This document shows, in pieces, positions 8,413 through 17,255 of a stretch of DNA of 64,000 nt. The DNA lies in NCBI RefSeq assembly GCF_014138285.1, contig NZ_JACGXN010000005.1, positions 186,001 to 250,000 on the forward strand. Reading direction: 5' to 3'. Position 1 is the first letter of the stretch; each line of letters starts with the position of its first letter. The notes below the pieces were generated by a model. That model did not search any database. It saw only the letters and a program-made list of their open reading frames with translations, and had not been told where the DNA came from. Source of the DNA: Phyllobacterium myrsinacearum (GTDB lineage: Bacteria; Pseudomonadota; Alphaproteobacteria; Rhizobiales; Rhizobiaceae). The position numbers and the translations under genes are program-made.

Positions 8413-8766
8413 CTAGTTGCCGCTGCCGATCACTTCGGTCAGGCTGACACCAAAGCGTGACGAGTCATCTTCAAGGACGATCACTTCACCGCGGGCAATC
8501 ACCCGGCCGTTGACGACGATATCAACCGGGTCGCCGATCTGTTTATCGAGCGTCACTACCGCACCCCGGCCAAGCTTCATCAGGTTGGCGACCGGCATTG
8601 AAGTGCTGCCGAGAACAACCTGCACGTCAACAGGAATGCCCATGATGAGATCGATATTGGGCTTTGATCCCGCAGGTTTGCGGCTGGGCTGGGACTCGTC
8701 GCGCTTGAGATCTTCGATTGCCTCGTTGAGCTCGTCTTCGATGGAATTCTTGTCGGAAATGGCCAT
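8413..8766 (-). CDS. fliN: Flagellar motor switch protein FliN
   Basis: FliN forms the lower part of the C-ring and helps dock export substrates. From ATG 8766 it is 117 residues: a variable charged N-terminus with DELNEAIEDLK, then the SpoA/FliN C-terminal domain (GIPVDVQVVLGSTSMPVANLMKLGRGAVVTL split around residue 50, then DPVDIVVNGRVIARGEVIVL). A TTG at 8784 would add six residues; neither start has a strong Shine-Dalgarno sequence. It lies between fliG and a small membrane-protein gene in the operon order typical of Rhizobiales. Confidence 0.95.
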   Translation of the reverse strand: MAISDKNSIEDELNEAIEDLKRDESQPSRKPAGSKPNIDLIMGIPVDVQVVLGSTSMPVANLMKLGRGAVVTLDKQIGDPVDIVVNGRVIARGEVIVLEDDSSRFGVSLTEVIGSGN

Positions 8767-8790
8767 GGGATGAATCCGGTTCAAACTGGG

Positions 8791-9279
8791 TTAGAGGACG
8801 ATGTTCGCCACATCAGCGCTGCGAACGATGCGATTGACGAAAACGGGCAGGACTTTTGCCGGCGTGGACGGCTCGCTGCGCGCGGGCGCTGCGGCCGGTA
8901 CACCCGCGGCAGGCTGTGCAAAAGGCACGGAAGCGGTCACCCGCTGGCCGGCATCGGTCGCCGGGAAAGGATGCACATTGTTCTTGAATTCGTTCTTGGC
9001 CCGCTCGACCAAATGAATGGTGCGGGTCATTTCGGAACGGGCACGATCGGAATCCTTCAGCGTGGCTTCAAGACGCACACTTTCGTCACGACAGGTCTCG
9101 CGCTCGTTTTGCAGGAAGAGCAGCGCCTGTTCGAGGCTTCTGGCGGAACCTGCCACCTGCTGTGCCATGGCGTGGCTCATGGCTGTCAGCCGGTTGGCTT
9201 TGCGCAAGGCGACGAAGAAGACCGCAAGTCCTGTTGCTATCAGGGCAAGAGAAATGAGATTAGCCAGCAGCAAGCTCAT
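8791..9279 (-). CDS. Membrane-anchored coiled-coil flagellar operon protein (DUF6468-like)
   Basis: A 162-residue protein with one N-terminal membrane segment (SLLLANLISLALIATGLAVFF), then a helical, probably coiled-coil stretch (about residues 30-95) and a Pro/Ala-rich linker before a conserved-looking tail (VLPVFVNRIVRSADVANIVL). I chose ATG 9279 because GAGGAGGA in the end of fliM lies about nine bases upstream and the open frame before it has no membrane-protein character. The start overlaps the 3' end of fliM by 20 bases, indicating translational coupling. Small proteins of this layout occur between fliM and fliN in alphaproteobacterial flagellar operons; the DUF6468 name is from memory and tentative. 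Function unknown. Confidence 0.65.
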   Translation of the reverse strand: MSLLLANLISLALIATGLAVFFVALRKANRLTAMSHAMAQQVAGSARSLEQALLFLQNERETCRDESVRLEATLKDSDRARSEMTRTIHLVERAKNEFKNNVHPFPATDAGQRVTASVPFAQPAAGVPAAAPARSEPSTPAKVLPVFVNRIVRSADVANIVL

Positions 9280-10195
9280 CGAGCAGGTCCTCCTCTTCAT
9301 TGATCGGGTCGGTAATACGTACGGTGAAAGCGGTTCCGGTCTTGCCGAGGCGGCACTTGTAGAGCGCCTGTTTGCCACTGCGCAGCCGCACCTGATTGAT
9401 CGCATCCTTCGGCAGCTGCAGCACCTGGCCCGGTTTCAACAGGGCAATCTGCTCCAGTGTCATGGAGCCCTGCTGAATGAAGGCTTCGATGTCGATATGG
9501 GCGCGGCTGACCTCGAGGCGCAGCTTCTTCGCCCAGGTCGGATCAGAGTGATGTGCCGGCTGCTGCAACATCCGTGCAATCGCATCCTGCATCGGGCGGA
9601 AGCTCGACCGAGGCATCATGATGATGATCTGACCGCCGTGGCCGCCGACCTTCAGAAGCATGGTGCAGCAGATCATTCGCGTATCGTTGACGGAAGCAGC
9701 GGCAAAATGTGCGGCCTCCGTCAGTTCGGCGATCTGGAACAGGCCTTCGCCACCACCTGAGAACATGTGATCCAGCGAGGAGGTCACATCCGAGAATATC
9801 TGCCGGGCCACACCCAGATCGACGGATGTCATCGGCCGGTGTGGCGGGTTTTCCTGGCTTGCGCCGGAGCCGAAAAGTGCATCAATGCCGCAGTCGACAA
9901 AGGCGCGATCGGCGGCGAGCAGCAGTCTTGATCCCCATTTGACGACCTGCACCGTTCCAATAAGCCCGGAACGCAGCAACGTGCTTGAAATGGCGTCCTT
10001 CTCGATGGATTCCATGCGGACGAATTCCGTTGAAATGGCCACATCGGTCTGGCTGGCTATCTTGCCGGCAAAGGTCGTTGCGAGGTCGCGAAAGACGGTC
10101 TCGAGCGATTTGAGATCATCCACCGACATACCGGCAGCCCGCAGGATGCTTTCTGCCAGTACATCAGGTCTTTTCTGTTCTGCCTCGACATCCAT
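9260..10195 (-). CDS. fliM: Flagellar motor switch protein FliM
   Basis: FliM is the middle C-ring protein that binds CheY-P. This 311-residue protein is the divergent rhizobial form, recognised by position and by the C-terminal SpoA domain (LEQIALLKPGQVLQLPKDAINQVRL split near residue 240, and LYKCRLGKTGTAFTVRI). The middle CheC-like domain contains DALFGSG and SDVTSSLDHMFSG. The EIDAL CheY-binding motif of enterobacterial FliM is not obvious at the N-terminus (DVLAESILRAAG), as in other rhizobial FliM. The start lies eight bases after the motA stop; the end overlaps the next gene. Confidence 0.9.
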   Translation of the reverse strand: MDVEAEQKRPDVLAESILRAAGMSVDDLKSLETVFRDLATTFAGKIASQTDVAISTEFVRMESIEKDAISSTLLRSGLIGTVQVVKWGSRLLLAADRAFVDCGIDALFGSGASQENPPHRPMTSVDLGVARQIFSDVTSSLDHMFSGGGEGLFQIAELTEAAHFAAASVNDTRMICCTMLLKVGGHGGQIIIMMPRSSFRPMQDAIARMLQQPAHHSDPTWAKKLRLEVSRAHIDIEAFIQQGSMTLEQIALLKPGQVLQLPKDAINQVRLRSGKQALYKCRLGKTGTAFTVRITDPINEEEDLLDELAAG

Positions 10196-10203
10196 TTTTC
10201 AGC

Positions 10204-11076
10204 CTATGCCGCCTGCTGCATCGGGACGGTCGAAATCGTTTCCTGCTCGACCACATCGATGGATGGGCGATCATAGGCCGAAATCGTTTTGCGGCCATAC
10301 TCGAGAGCGATCTGTGGCAGGGCGCCGTTCATGTAGGCAAGCAGTGTCTGCTTGACGATCATATAGAGACGGTTCTGCTTTTCGCGCGTCGTCTTGATCT
10401 TGGTGGCAATCGGGCCGACCACGCCATAGGAAAGAAAGATACCGGCAAAGGTGCCGACCAGTGCAGCACCGATCAGGTGGCCCAGCACCTCCGGAGATTC
10501 ATTCAGGGCGCCCATGGCCTTGATGACACCGAGCACGGCGGCAACGATGCCGAGCGCCGGCAGACCTTCGGAAATGGCCACCATGGCATGATATGGCTTG
10601 AGCTTGTCGCGGGAGATCGTATGGATTTCCTCGTCCATCAGAGCTTCGATCTCATGGGAACGTGCGTTGCCGATGATGATCAGGCGGCAATAGTCGCAAA
10701 TGAACTGGGTAAGATCGTGGTTCTTGAGCACGCTTGGGAATGCCTGAAAAATCAGCGAATCGTTCGGATTGTCGATGTGGACTTCCACCTCGTTGCGCGA
10801 CTTGGCGCGCAGCTCGCGCATCAATGCATAGAGCACGCCCAGCACATCGAGGTAGTCGCGTTGTTTGGGAACCTTGTTGGTGAAGGCTTCCATGCAGGCA
10901 CGGCCCGTATCCTTGACCGCTGAAAAAGGATTGGCGACGAGGAAGGTGCCAAGTGCGGAGCCGCCGATAATGACGAACTCCCAAGGCTGCATGAGGACGC
11001 TGACGTGCCCGCCCATGGCAATGAAGCCGCCAAGGAGACACCCCATCGTTACAACAAGTCCAACAAGGATACCCAA
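10204..11076 (-). CDS. motA: Flagellar stator proton-channel subunit MotA
   Basis: MotA forms, with MotB, the proton-driven stator around the rotor. The 290-residue protein starts at TTG 11076 ([17 protein letters not shown]), preceded by AGGAGAG at about five bases; a start further upstream would put untypical residues before the first membrane helix. Four membrane segments are visible: two at the N-terminus and two around residues 170-225 ([35 protein letters not shown]). The cytoplasmic loop has the charged residues that face FliG. It is the first gene of the minus-strand flagellar operon; a shared flagellar promoter motif lies 44 bases upstream of the start. Confidence 0.95.
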   Translation of the reverse strand: MGILVGLVVTMGCLLGGFIAMGGHVSVLMQPWEFVIIGGSALGTFLVANPFSAVKDTGRACMEAFTNKVPKQRDYLDVLGVLYALMRELRAKSRNEVEVHIDNPNDSLIFQAFPSVLKNHDLTQFICDYCRLIIIGNARSHEIEALMDEEIHTISRDKLKPYHAMVAISEGLPALGIVAAVLGVIKAMGALNESPEVLGHLIGAALVGTFAGIFLSYGVVGPIATKIKTTREKQNRLYMIVKQTLLAYMNGALPQIALEYGRKTISAYDRPSIDVVEQETISTVPMQQAA

Positions 11077-11120
11077 TGCACTCTCCTGCAAATATTGCCA
11101 GCAATGGAGCACTATCAAGT

Positions 11121-11141
11121 GCGGCTTGCGTGAACCTTGCA
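11121..11141 (-). promoter_or_regulatory. Flagellar promoter motif for the motA operon
   Basis: Read on the minus strand, GCAAGGTTCACGCAAGC occupies 11141 to 11125: two GCAAG half sites 11 bases apart. The motif is repeated before five other flagellar units. It ends 44 bases before the motA TTG, and TGATAG at 11118-11113 could be the -10. The role as FtcR/Rem site is inferred. Confidence 0.55.
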
Positions 11142-11181
11142 GGCACAGACAGGGTCATGACCGGGCGATAACGGGCGGACA

Positions 11182-11198
11182 GCTTCAGGCAAGCTTGA
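11182..11198 (+). promoter_or_regulatory. Flagellar promoter motif for the DUF1217-flgF-fliI unit
   Basis: CTTCAGGCAAGCTTGA matches the shared motif (TTC A/G C/G G C/T AAGC), with a weak upstream half (GACAG). It points in the plus direction, so the motA/flgF intergenic region carries one copy for each divergent unit. It ends about 40 bases before ATG 11240. Confidence 0.5.
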
Positions 11199-11239
11199 TT
11201 TGGCAAAGATAAGGGAAAGCTGTGGGAGTGCCGGTGCAA

Positions 11240-12019
11240 ATGATCAATACGATGACAAGCTACAAATTGATCTCTTCGGATCTGACGCGCTCTTTGACCC
11301 GCGTGGCCAAGGAACCTGCGGTTCAACGCGATACGGATTACTATCTGAAGAATATCGGCAACGTGAAAACCATCGACGATTTCATGAAAGATGATCGTCT
11401 CTATAAATATGCCATGAAAGCCATGGGCCTTGAGGACATGACCTTCGCCAAGGCTTTTATCCGCAAAGTGCTCACGGAAGGCACCGGCAAGGACAGCTTC
11501 GCCAGCAAGCTGACCGACAAGCGTTACCTTGAATTTGCGACAACGTTCGATTTTGCCAAGCTCGGCGACAAGGCGACCAGCGATCCGGCTGTGCTGAAGC
11601 CCGTGACCGACAAGTATGCGCGGCAAACACTGGAAAAAGAGGCCGGACAGGACAATGAAGGCGTACGGCTTGCGCTCTACTTCGCACGCAAGGCTCCGAC
11701 AATCACCAATGCCTATGAAATCCTTGGCGACAAGGCGCTGCTGAAGGTTTTCCAGACGACCTTCTCCATCCCGACACAGACATCCAACATGGATATCGAC
11801 CGTCAGGCCAAGATGGTCGAGGACAAGATTGACCTTGCGTCCCTGAAGGACCCTGCCAAGCTGGAAAAACTCATTACCCGCTTCACCGCCATGTACGAAA
11901 TGAACAATCCGTCGACGGCCTCCACCGCTCCTTCGCTGCTTATCGGGGGAAGTATGACCATTGGCATTTCACAAAGTATCCTGGCCACCTTGCAGTCGTT
12001 CAAGCTTGGGGGCCGCTGA
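11240..12019 (+). CDS. DUF1217 family flagellar-locus protein
   Basis: A 259-residue helical protein with no membrane segment, matching the DUF1217 family that is found before flgF in rhizobial flagellar clusters. Sequence features include repeated alpha-helical blocks with LxxF/Y spacing (DFMKDDRLYKYAMKAMGL, KRYLEFATTFDFAKLG, RQAKMVEDKIDLASLKDP). I chose ATG 11240 because its distance from the upstream promoter motif fits the other flagellar units; a GTG at 11222 in the same frame would add six residues. The stop overlaps the flgF start (TGATG), so the two are coupled. Function is unknown; location suggests export or rod assembly. Confidence 0.75.
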   Translation: MINTMTSYKLISSDLTRSLTRVAKEPAVQRDTDYYLKNIGNVKTIDDFMKDDRLYKYAMKAMGLEDMTFAKAFIRKVLTEGTGKDSFASKLTDKRYLEFATTFDFAKLGDKATSDPAVLKPVTDKYARQTLEKEAGQDNEGVRLALYFARKAPTITNAYEILGDKALLKVFQTTFSIPTQTSNMDIDRQAKMVEDKIDLASLKDPAKLEKLITRFTAMYEMNNPSTASTAPSLLIGGSMTIGISQSILATLQSFKLGGR

Positions 12020-12741
12020 TGGAAAATTCGATCTATGTCGGGTTGTCGTCGCAGATATCGCTGGAGCGCCGTCTGGATGCGCTCGCGCATAATGTAGCGA
12101 ACATGTCGACGCCGGGCTTTCGCGCCACGGGTATGAAATTTGAAACCATGGTGTCGAAGGCCGCGGAGGATTCCAGCTTCGTTTCCGCCGGACAGAGTTA
12201 CATCAAGACAGAGGCAGGCCCGATCACGCAGACCGGGAATCCCCTTGATATGGCCGCAAAGGGCGATGTGTGGTTTTCCATGCAGACACCGGCCGGACAG
12301 GTTTTCACCCGCGACGGGCGTATGCAGATGTCGACGACGGGCGAACTTCTTTCCATCAAGGGATATCCCATTCTTGATGCCGGCGGCCAGCCGCTGGTGA
12401 TCGATCCGAATGGCGGTCCGCCGGAGATTTCCGCGGACGGCGCGGTCTATCAGAACAAACGCCAGTTGGGTTCAATCGGGCTGTTCACGATCAACCCCAA
12501 TGCCAAGCTGACCTATTTCGACAATTCAGCCATCATTCCAAGTGTCGCGGCGCAGCCCGTTATCGATAACCCCCACGCTGGTGTCCTTCAGGGCGCGATC
12601 GAAGGCTCGAACGTCGATGCGATCGGTGAGATGACCCGGCTAATGAGTGTCACCCGGGCGTTTGAACGCGTGGATGCCTTGTTGCGCGGCAATGAAGGGA
12701 CATTTTCCGAAGCCATCAAGACGCTCGGATCAAAAACCTGA
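12019..12741 (+). CDS. flgF: Flagellar proximal rod protein FlgF
   Basis: FlgF is one of the proximal rod subunits exported through the type III apparatus. The 240-residue protein has the N-terminal rod/hook motif (YVGLSSQISLERRLDALAHN then VANMSTPGFRATGMKFE) and the C-terminal partner helix (GEMTRLMSVTRAFERVDALL). Its length is normal. It begins inside the stop codon of the DUF1217 gene and is followed 31 bases later by fliI. Confidence 0.93.
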   Translation: MENSIYVGLSSQISLERRLDALAHNVANMSTPGFRATGMKFETMVSKAAEDSSFVSAGQSYIKTEAGPITQTGNPLDMAAKGDVWFSMQTPAGQVFTRDGRMQMSTTGELLSIKGYPILDAGGQPLVIDPNGGPPEISADGAVYQNKRQLGSIGLFTINPNAKLTYFDNSAIIPSVAAQPVIDNPHAGVLQGAIEGSNVDAIGEMTRLMSVTRAFERVDALLRGNEGTFSEAIKTLGSKT

Positions 12742-12772
12742 TGCGCCATCTTTCTGACCTGGCCGGATAAGC

Positions 12773-14149
12773 ATGCAGGATCTGGAAGCAGCCCTGCCGT
12801 CAATGAGCAGCGGGACGGGAAGTCTCGAGGCGCTGGCGCGGCTTGTCTCGCAGGTCATGACAGCTCCAGCCCCTGTGGCCATCGGTGGTTATGTGACAGA
12901 AGTATCGCGCTCGGCAATCGGTGTGCGTGGTATTTCGGAGCGGGCTCAGCTTGGGGATATGGTGACCATCCGCAGTGATAATCAGTTACATCCCGCCGAA
13001 GTGGTGCGGATCGGGCAATCGCAGGTGCTGGTCAAGCCGTTTGATGACCGGATCATGCCCTCGCTCGGAACACCGGTTTTTCCCGAAGGACCGTTCCGCA
13101 TTGCACCCGCGCCCGATTGGAAGGGAAGGGTGATCAATGCCCTTGGCCTTCCGCTCGACGATAAGGGGTTGCTGACGGCTGGCAACGATCCAAAGCCAGT
13201 CGATTGTGCGGCACCGCTCGCAATGAACCGCAGCCGTGTCGAAACTGGTCTGCGCACGGGCGTGAACGTGGTCGATGTCTTCGCACCCATGTGCTTCGGC
13301 CAGCGCATGGGCGTTTTCGCCGGATCCGGTGTCGGCAAGTCCACACTGCTTGCGATGATGACCAAGGCAACGGATTTTGACACGGTTATTCTGGCCTTGA
13401 CGGGTGAACGCGGCCGCGAAGTGCGTGACATGCTGGAAGACACCATGGCTGGCAAGCTTGGCAAGACTGTTACCGTTGTATCGACGGGGGACGAAAGCCC
13501 GATGATGCGGCGGCTCGCGCCGAACACCGCGACAGCGATTGCCGAGTATTTCCGTGATCGCGGCGACAATGTTCTTCTCATCGTCGATTCCATCACACGC
13601 TTTGCCCATGCGGCGCGCGAAATCGCGATTGCCGCAGGCGAGCCGCCTGTGTCCAGAGGCTATCCGCCGAGTGTTTTCAGCCAGTTGCCGCGCCTGCTTG
13701 AACGGGCCGGGCCCGGATCGGGGAATGGCGGGACAATCACTGGCATCTATGCGGTTCTGGTTGATGGCGATGATCACAATGACCCGGTATCCGACGCAAT
13801 CCGCGGCACACTGGACGGACATATCGTGCTCGACCGCAGCATCGCCGCGCAAGGCCGTTTCCCAGCCATGGATATTCTCGGGTCTATTTCGCGACTGGCG
13901 CAGCACAACTGGTCGGCCGATCAGGCAAAACTCGTCACCAGCCTGCGCGGTCTGATTGCCCGTTTCGAAGAGACCCGCGATCTGCGGATGATCGGGGCCT
14001 ATCAGGCGGGGAGTGATCCCCTGCTCGACCAGGCCGTCCATCTGGTACCACGCATTTATGACGCTATGCAGCAAACACCGGCCACGCCGCTTTCAATGGA
14101 TCCCTATAGCGATCTTGCAGCGGCACTCCGGCCAAAGGAGGGGGCATGA
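12773..14149 (+). CDS. fliI: Flagellum-specific export ATPase FliI
   Basis: FliI is the hexameric ATPase, related to F1 beta, that energises loading of flagellar export substrates. At 458 residues it is full length. Walker A is GSGVGKST at 184-191; Walker B lies in NVLLIVDSITRFAHA; ALTGERGREVRDML and the C-terminal export domain (IGAYQAGSDPLLDQAV) follow. It overlaps the next gene by four bases (ATGA). A FliH-like partner is encoded further on at 23828. Confidence 0.97.
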   Translation: MQDLEAALPSMSSGTGSLEALARLVSQVMTAPAPVAIGGYVTEVSRSAIGVRGISERAQLGDMVTIRSDNQLHPAEVVRIGQSQVLVKPFDDRIMPSLGTPVFPEGPFRIAPAPDWKGRVINALGLPLDDKGLLTAGNDPKPVDCAAPLAMNRSRVETGLRTGVNVVDVFAPMCFGQRMGVFAGSGVGKSTLLAMMTKATDFDTVILALTGERGREVRDMLEDTMAGKLGKTVTVVSTGDESPMMRRLAPNTATAIAEYFRDRGDNVLLIVDSITRFAHAAREIAIAAGEPPVSRGYPPSVFSQLPRLLERAGPGSGNGGTITGIYAVLVDGDDHNDPVSDAIRGTLDGHIVLDRSIAAQGRFPAMDILGSISRLAQHNWSADQAKLVTSLRGLIARFEETRDLRMIGAYQAGSDPLLDQAVHLVPRIYDAMQQTPATPLSMDPYSDLAAALRPKEGA

Positions 14150-14718
14150 CAAAACAGAAATCTGCTGACGTACCGGCCGCAGGCGACGCGGCAACGGAAA
14201 CACCGCCACGCCAGCGCGACAAGCGTTTCGACGGCTATATCAAGGGCGCGGGCTTTTTCCTTGCCATCATCTGCGCCATCCTGCCCTTTGTCATGTATTA
14301 CGACATTCTGGAAGCACGGCCCAAACCGGAAATGGCGAGTAAAGCCGTTCGTGATCCGCTCGACCGGTCAAACCAGAAGGTTGTACGCAAGAACAATGGC
14401 AGCGAGACTCCCCAGTCAAAGACGAGGGATGGCGCGCTTGATCCGATGACGACGGCCACCACATCGGCTTTGACCGGCGACCGGCTTGCGGGGATCAATG
14501 CCGCCAGCAAACAGCCTTTCCCGGAGAAACCCGTTTTTCTTGTGCGCGAAGTGGTTGGTGGTCTGGTGATGATCGAAGACAACAGCGGCTACTGGTTCGT
14601 CGAAAAGGGATCACCTTTGCCCGATGGAAGCACCCTTGTAGCGATTGAACGCGGCACGTCGGCCGGGGCATGGCAGATCAAGACATCCGACGGGGAAGTG
14701 ATCAGCCGCACGAATTGA
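14146..14718 (+). CDS. Single-span membrane protein of the fliI unit, unknown function
   Basis: A 190-residue protein with a cytoplasmic N-terminus rich in charged residues, one membrane helix near residues 32-50 (GAGFFLAIICAILPFVMYY), a disordered periplasmic linker and a compact C-terminal domain (KPVFLVREVVGGLVMIEDNS...GYWFVEKGSPLPDGS) that ends in a short beta-rich segment. The C-terminal part has the feel of small type IV pilus or secretion pilotin-like beta domains, but I cannot assign a family. It is translationally coupled to fliI and conserved in position in rhizobial clusters as far as I recall. Confidence 0.6.
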   Translation: MTKQKSADVPAAGDAATETPPRQRDKRFDGYIKGAGFFLAIICAILPFVMYYDILEARPKPEMASKAVRDPLDRSNQKVVRKNNGSETPQSKTRDGALDPMTTATTSALTGDRLAGINAASKQPFPEKPVFLVREVVGGLVMIEDNSGYWFVEKGSPLPDGSTLVAIERGTSAGAWQIKTSDGEVISRTN

Positions 14719-14763
14719 GCAAATGACTCATCGCACGGTCAGAAGTTCCGAAACTGGCGGCGC

Positions 14764-14785
14764 CGCAAGTCTCACGCAAGATTGA
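14764..14785 (+). promoter_or_regulatory. Flagellar promoter motif for the flgB operon
   Basis: CGCAAGTCTCACGCAAGA at 14764-14781: two exact CGCAAG half sites 11 bases apart, the clearest direct repeat of the six copies. It is followed by CATAGA at 14789-14794 (possible -10), and the flgB ATG is 50 bases after the second half site. Confidence 0.55.
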
Positions 14786-14831
14786 CCGCATAGACTGGCA
14801 CCAGTTGATTGGTTGGGCGCGAGGCAGGTAC

Positions 14832-15212
14832 ATGCAGGGGATTCATCTATTCGAATTGGCATCACGTCAGGCCGAGTGGCTATCCGTCAGGCAGGCCGCG
14901 GTCTCCGGCAATGTCGCCAACGCCAATACGCCCGGCTTCAAAGCCCGGGACGTCGAGCCTTTCAAGGATGTGCTGGAGCAGACGCAGCTGACTATGGCCG
15001 CAACAAATCCGAAACATCTCGAAATCAATGCGTCCGGTATCGCTGCCACCGCTCTGCGCACGGATAAAGGGACCGAACAGAACCATTCGAAGAATACGGT
15101 CAGTCTCGAAGGCGAAATGGTCAAATCGGGCGAAATCAACCGGGAATTTGCCCTCAATACCAGCATTGTGAAAGCGTTTCACCGCATGATGCTGTCGGCA
15201 GTGAAGGGTTGA
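14832..15212 (+). CDS. flgB: Flagellar basal-body rod protein FlgB
   Basis: FlgB is a proximal rod subunit. From ATG 14832 ([20 protein letters not shown]) it is 126 residues, the usual size; earlier in-frame starts lack a ribosome-binding site and add atypical residues. The rod motif [18 protein letters not shown] is near residue 30 and the C-terminal helix includes [20 protein letters not shown]. First gene of a ten-gene operon that builds the rod and its rings. The stop overlaps TTG 15209, an unlikely flgC start. Confidence 0.95.
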   Translation: MQGIHLFELASRQAEWLSVRQAAVSGNVANANTPGFKARDVEPFKDVLEQTQLTMAATNPKHLEINASGIAATALRTDKGTEQNHSKNTVSLEGEMVKSGEINREFALNTSIVKAFHRMMLSAVKG

Positions 15213-15217
15213 ACCAG

Positions 15218-15637
15218 ATGTCCGATCCGCTACAGGCGGCACTCAAGGTTGCTGCATCAGGTCTCTCCGCCCAGTCGACACGCCTGCGTATCGTTTCCGA
15301 GAATCTGGCGAACGCGCAGTCGACGGGCAAGACGGCCGGCAGTGATCCGTTTCGCCGCAAGACCGTTTCCTTTGCCACCGAGCTTGATCGCAGCACCGGG
15401 GTAGAGACCGTGCGCATCGCCGAGGTTGGCCACGACGTCTCCGCTTTTATGGAAGAATACGATCCAAGCCATCCGGCGGCCGATGCCAAGGGCATGGTCA
15501 AATATCCCAACGTGAACATGGTCGTGGAAATGGCTGACATGCGCGAAGCCAACCGATCCTATGAAGCCAATCTCCAGGTGGTCAAGCAAGCCCGCGAGCT
15601 GATTGCCATGACCGTCGATCTCTTAAGGAACTCCTGA
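15218..15637 (+). CDS. flgC: Flagellar basal-body rod protein FlgC
   Basis: FlgC is a rod subunit next to FlgB. From ATG 15218 ([20 protein letters not shown]) it is 139 residues; GAAGGG lies nine bases upstream, which favours this start over TTG 15209. The rod motif [20 protein letters not shown] and the C-terminal signature [20 protein letters not shown] are intact. It overlaps fliE by one base. Confidence 0.95.
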   Translation: MSDPLQAALKVAASGLSAQSTRLRIVSENLANAQSTGKTAGSDPFRRKTVSFATELDRSTGVETVRIAEVGHDVSAFMEEYDPSHPAADAKGMVKYPNVNMVVEMADMREANRSYEANLQVVKQARELIAMTVDLLRNS

Positions 15638-15966
15638 TGATAGACCAGCTTCTCAGTGTTTCCACCCGCAACGCTCTTTCAAAGTTGTCGGAAACGGTAA
15701 ACCAGACCTCCCTGCCGGGCACATCTTCTCCTGCGGCTGCGGCTGGGCAGCCTTCCTTCGATAATATCCTGTCGCAATTGACGGGATCGGTCACCGGCAA
15801 ACTTGAAAATGCCGAAGCGGTTTCGCTCAAAAGCATGACAGGTGATGTACCGACGCGAGACGTGGTCAATGCCGTCATGGATGCGGAAAAATCGCTCCAG
15901 ACGGCCATCGCCATCCGCGACAAGATCGTCCAGGCCTATCTCGAAATCAGCCGTATGCCGATTTAA
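15637..15966 (+). CDS. fliE: Flagellar hook-basal body complex protein FliE
   Basis: FliE joins the MS ring to the rod. It is 109 residues, with the FliE C-terminal helix region ([34 protein letters not shown]) that defines the family. The start codon overlaps the flgC stop, and flgG begins ten bases after its stop. Confidence 0.93.
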   Translation: MIDQLLSVSTRNALSKLSETVNQTSLPGTSSPAAAAGQPSFDNILSQLTGSVTGKLENAEAVSLKSMTGDVPTRDVVNAVMDAEKSLQTAIAIRDKIVQAYLEISRMPI

Positions 15967-15975
15967 GGAATCAGA

Positions 15976-16764
15976 ATGAAAGCGCTCACCATTGCTGCAA
16001 CCGGCATGAATGCCCAGCAGCTCAATCTGGAAGTGATTGCCAACAACATCGCCAATATCAACACGACCGGATTCAAGCGTGCCAAGGCTGAGTTCTCGGA
16101 CTTGCTGTATCAGACCGAACGCAGCGCCGGCGTGCCGAATATGGCGAACCAGAGCATCATTCCCGAAGGCGCCATGGTTGGGCTCGGTGTACAGACATCC
16201 GCCGTGCGTAACCTGCACATTCAGGGCGGTCTCAACCAGACCGGCAACCCGTTTGACGTGGCCCTGACCGGTCGTGGCTGGTTTCAGATTCAGAACACTG
16301 CCGGTGAAACGCTCTATACGCGCGCCGGTGCATTCAACACCAATGCGACCGGGCAACTGGTGACGCTGGATGGCAATCAGGTCGAGCCGAACATCGTGGT
16401 GCCGACCGATGCCATCGAGGTCAAAATCACCGAATCGGGACAGGTCTTCGCCAAGCTCTCCGACCAGACGCCCCTCGTCAATCTCGGTCAGCTGACCATT
16501 GCCAATTTTGCCAACGAGGCCGGTCTCGAGCCGCTCGGGGGCAATCTTTACAAGCAGACCGATGCATCGGGTGATCCTGTCGTCGGCGTGCCGGGCGATC
16601 CGGGCTTCGCTACTTTGAAACAGGCTTATCTGGAAAATTCGAACGTCGATCCGGTCAAGGAAATCACGGATCTGATCACGGCCCAGCGTGCCTACGAGAT
16701 GAACTCGAAAGTTATTCAAGCCGCTGACGAAATGGCATCTGTCGTATCGAAGAACCTGCGCTGA
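15976..16764 (+). CDS. flgG: Flagellar distal rod protein FlgG
   Basis: FlgG forms the distal rod, the drive shaft passing through the L and P rings. The 262-residue length is exact for the family. N-terminal [20 protein letters not shown] and [20 protein letters not shown], and C-terminal [20 protein letters not shown] followed by [11 protein letters not shown], are textbook FlgG. Confidence 0.97.
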   Translation: MKALTIAATGMNAQQLNLEVIANNIANINTTGFKRAKAEFSDLLYQTERSAGVPNMANQSIIPEGAMVGLGVQTSAVRNLHIQGGLNQTGNPFDVALTGRGWFQIQNTAGETLYTRAGAFNTNATGQLVTLDGNQVEPNIVVPTDAIEVKITESGQVFAKLSDQTPLVNLGQLTIANFANEAGLEPLGGNLYKQTDASGDPVVGVPGDPGFATLKQAYLENSNVDPVKEITDLITAQRAYEMNSKVIQAADEMASVVSKNLR

Positions 16765-16772
16765 GGACAATC

Positions 16773-17255
16773 ATGACGGCGGCAAAGATCATCTGGAACT
16801 GGACCATCCGCGTGCTGGCACTTGGCTTGTGCGCGCTGGTCTTTTCCGTTGCCGCCCGCGCCGAACGGATCGCCTTTCTGGTGCCCTCGCAGATCATCTA
16901 TCCCGGCCAGACCATCGGCAATGCAGGCCTGACGGAAAAGTACTTTACCATCCGGGCGAGCGCGGCTGCCCAGTATGTGCTGTCTCCCGACCAGCTCGTC
17001 GGCAAGGTATCGCGCCGGACATTGCTGCCGGGACAACCCATCCTGCTCACGGCCGTCAACGAGCCTGACATGGTCCAGCGCGGCGTCCCTGCCGTACTGA
17101 TCTTTGATACAGGTTCGCTGGTTATCACCGCGCGCGGTACACCGCTTGAAGCAGGGCGCGTCGGCGATTTCATCAAGGTTCGCAATCTCGACAGCGGCAT
17201 CACCGTGTCAGGTACCATTCTTGCCGATGGCCGCATTCAGGTGGGCATGCAATGA
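16773..17255 (+). CDS. flgA: Flagellar P-ring assembly chaperone FlgA
   Basis: FlgA is a periplasmic chaperone for FlgI polymerisation. The 160-residue protein starts with a Sec signal (hydrophobic core VLALGLCALVFSVAARA, cleavage expected after ARA). The SAF domain follows (YPGQTIGNAGLTEKYF; GKVSRRTLLPGQPIL) with the C-terminal FlgA domain (GTPLEAGRVGDFIKVRNLDS, GTILADGRIQV). It is somewhat short but complete. It overlaps flgI by four bases. Confidence 0.93.
   Translation: MTAAKIIWNWTIRVLALGLCALVFSVAARAERIAFLVPSQIIYPGQTIGNAGLTEKYFTIRASAAAQYVLSPDQLVGKVSRRTLLPGQPILLTAVNEPDMVQRGVPAVLIFDTGSLVITARGTPLEAGRVGDFIKVRNLDSGITVSGTILADGRIQVGMQ

Noticed and set aside
10652-11626. 324-codon minus-strand frame spanning the motA start and the divergent gene
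   Set aside because: Overlaps the promoter region of two divergent flagellar units and antisense to the DUF1217 gene; motA is in another frame.
12986-14074. Long minus-strand open frame opposite fliI
   Set aside because: Antisense to a fully conserved fliI; composition is a reverse-frame shadow.
15679-16770. Minus-strand open frame of 363 codons opposite fliE and flgG
   Set aside because: Both plus-strand genes are clearly real and the reverse frame has no domain.
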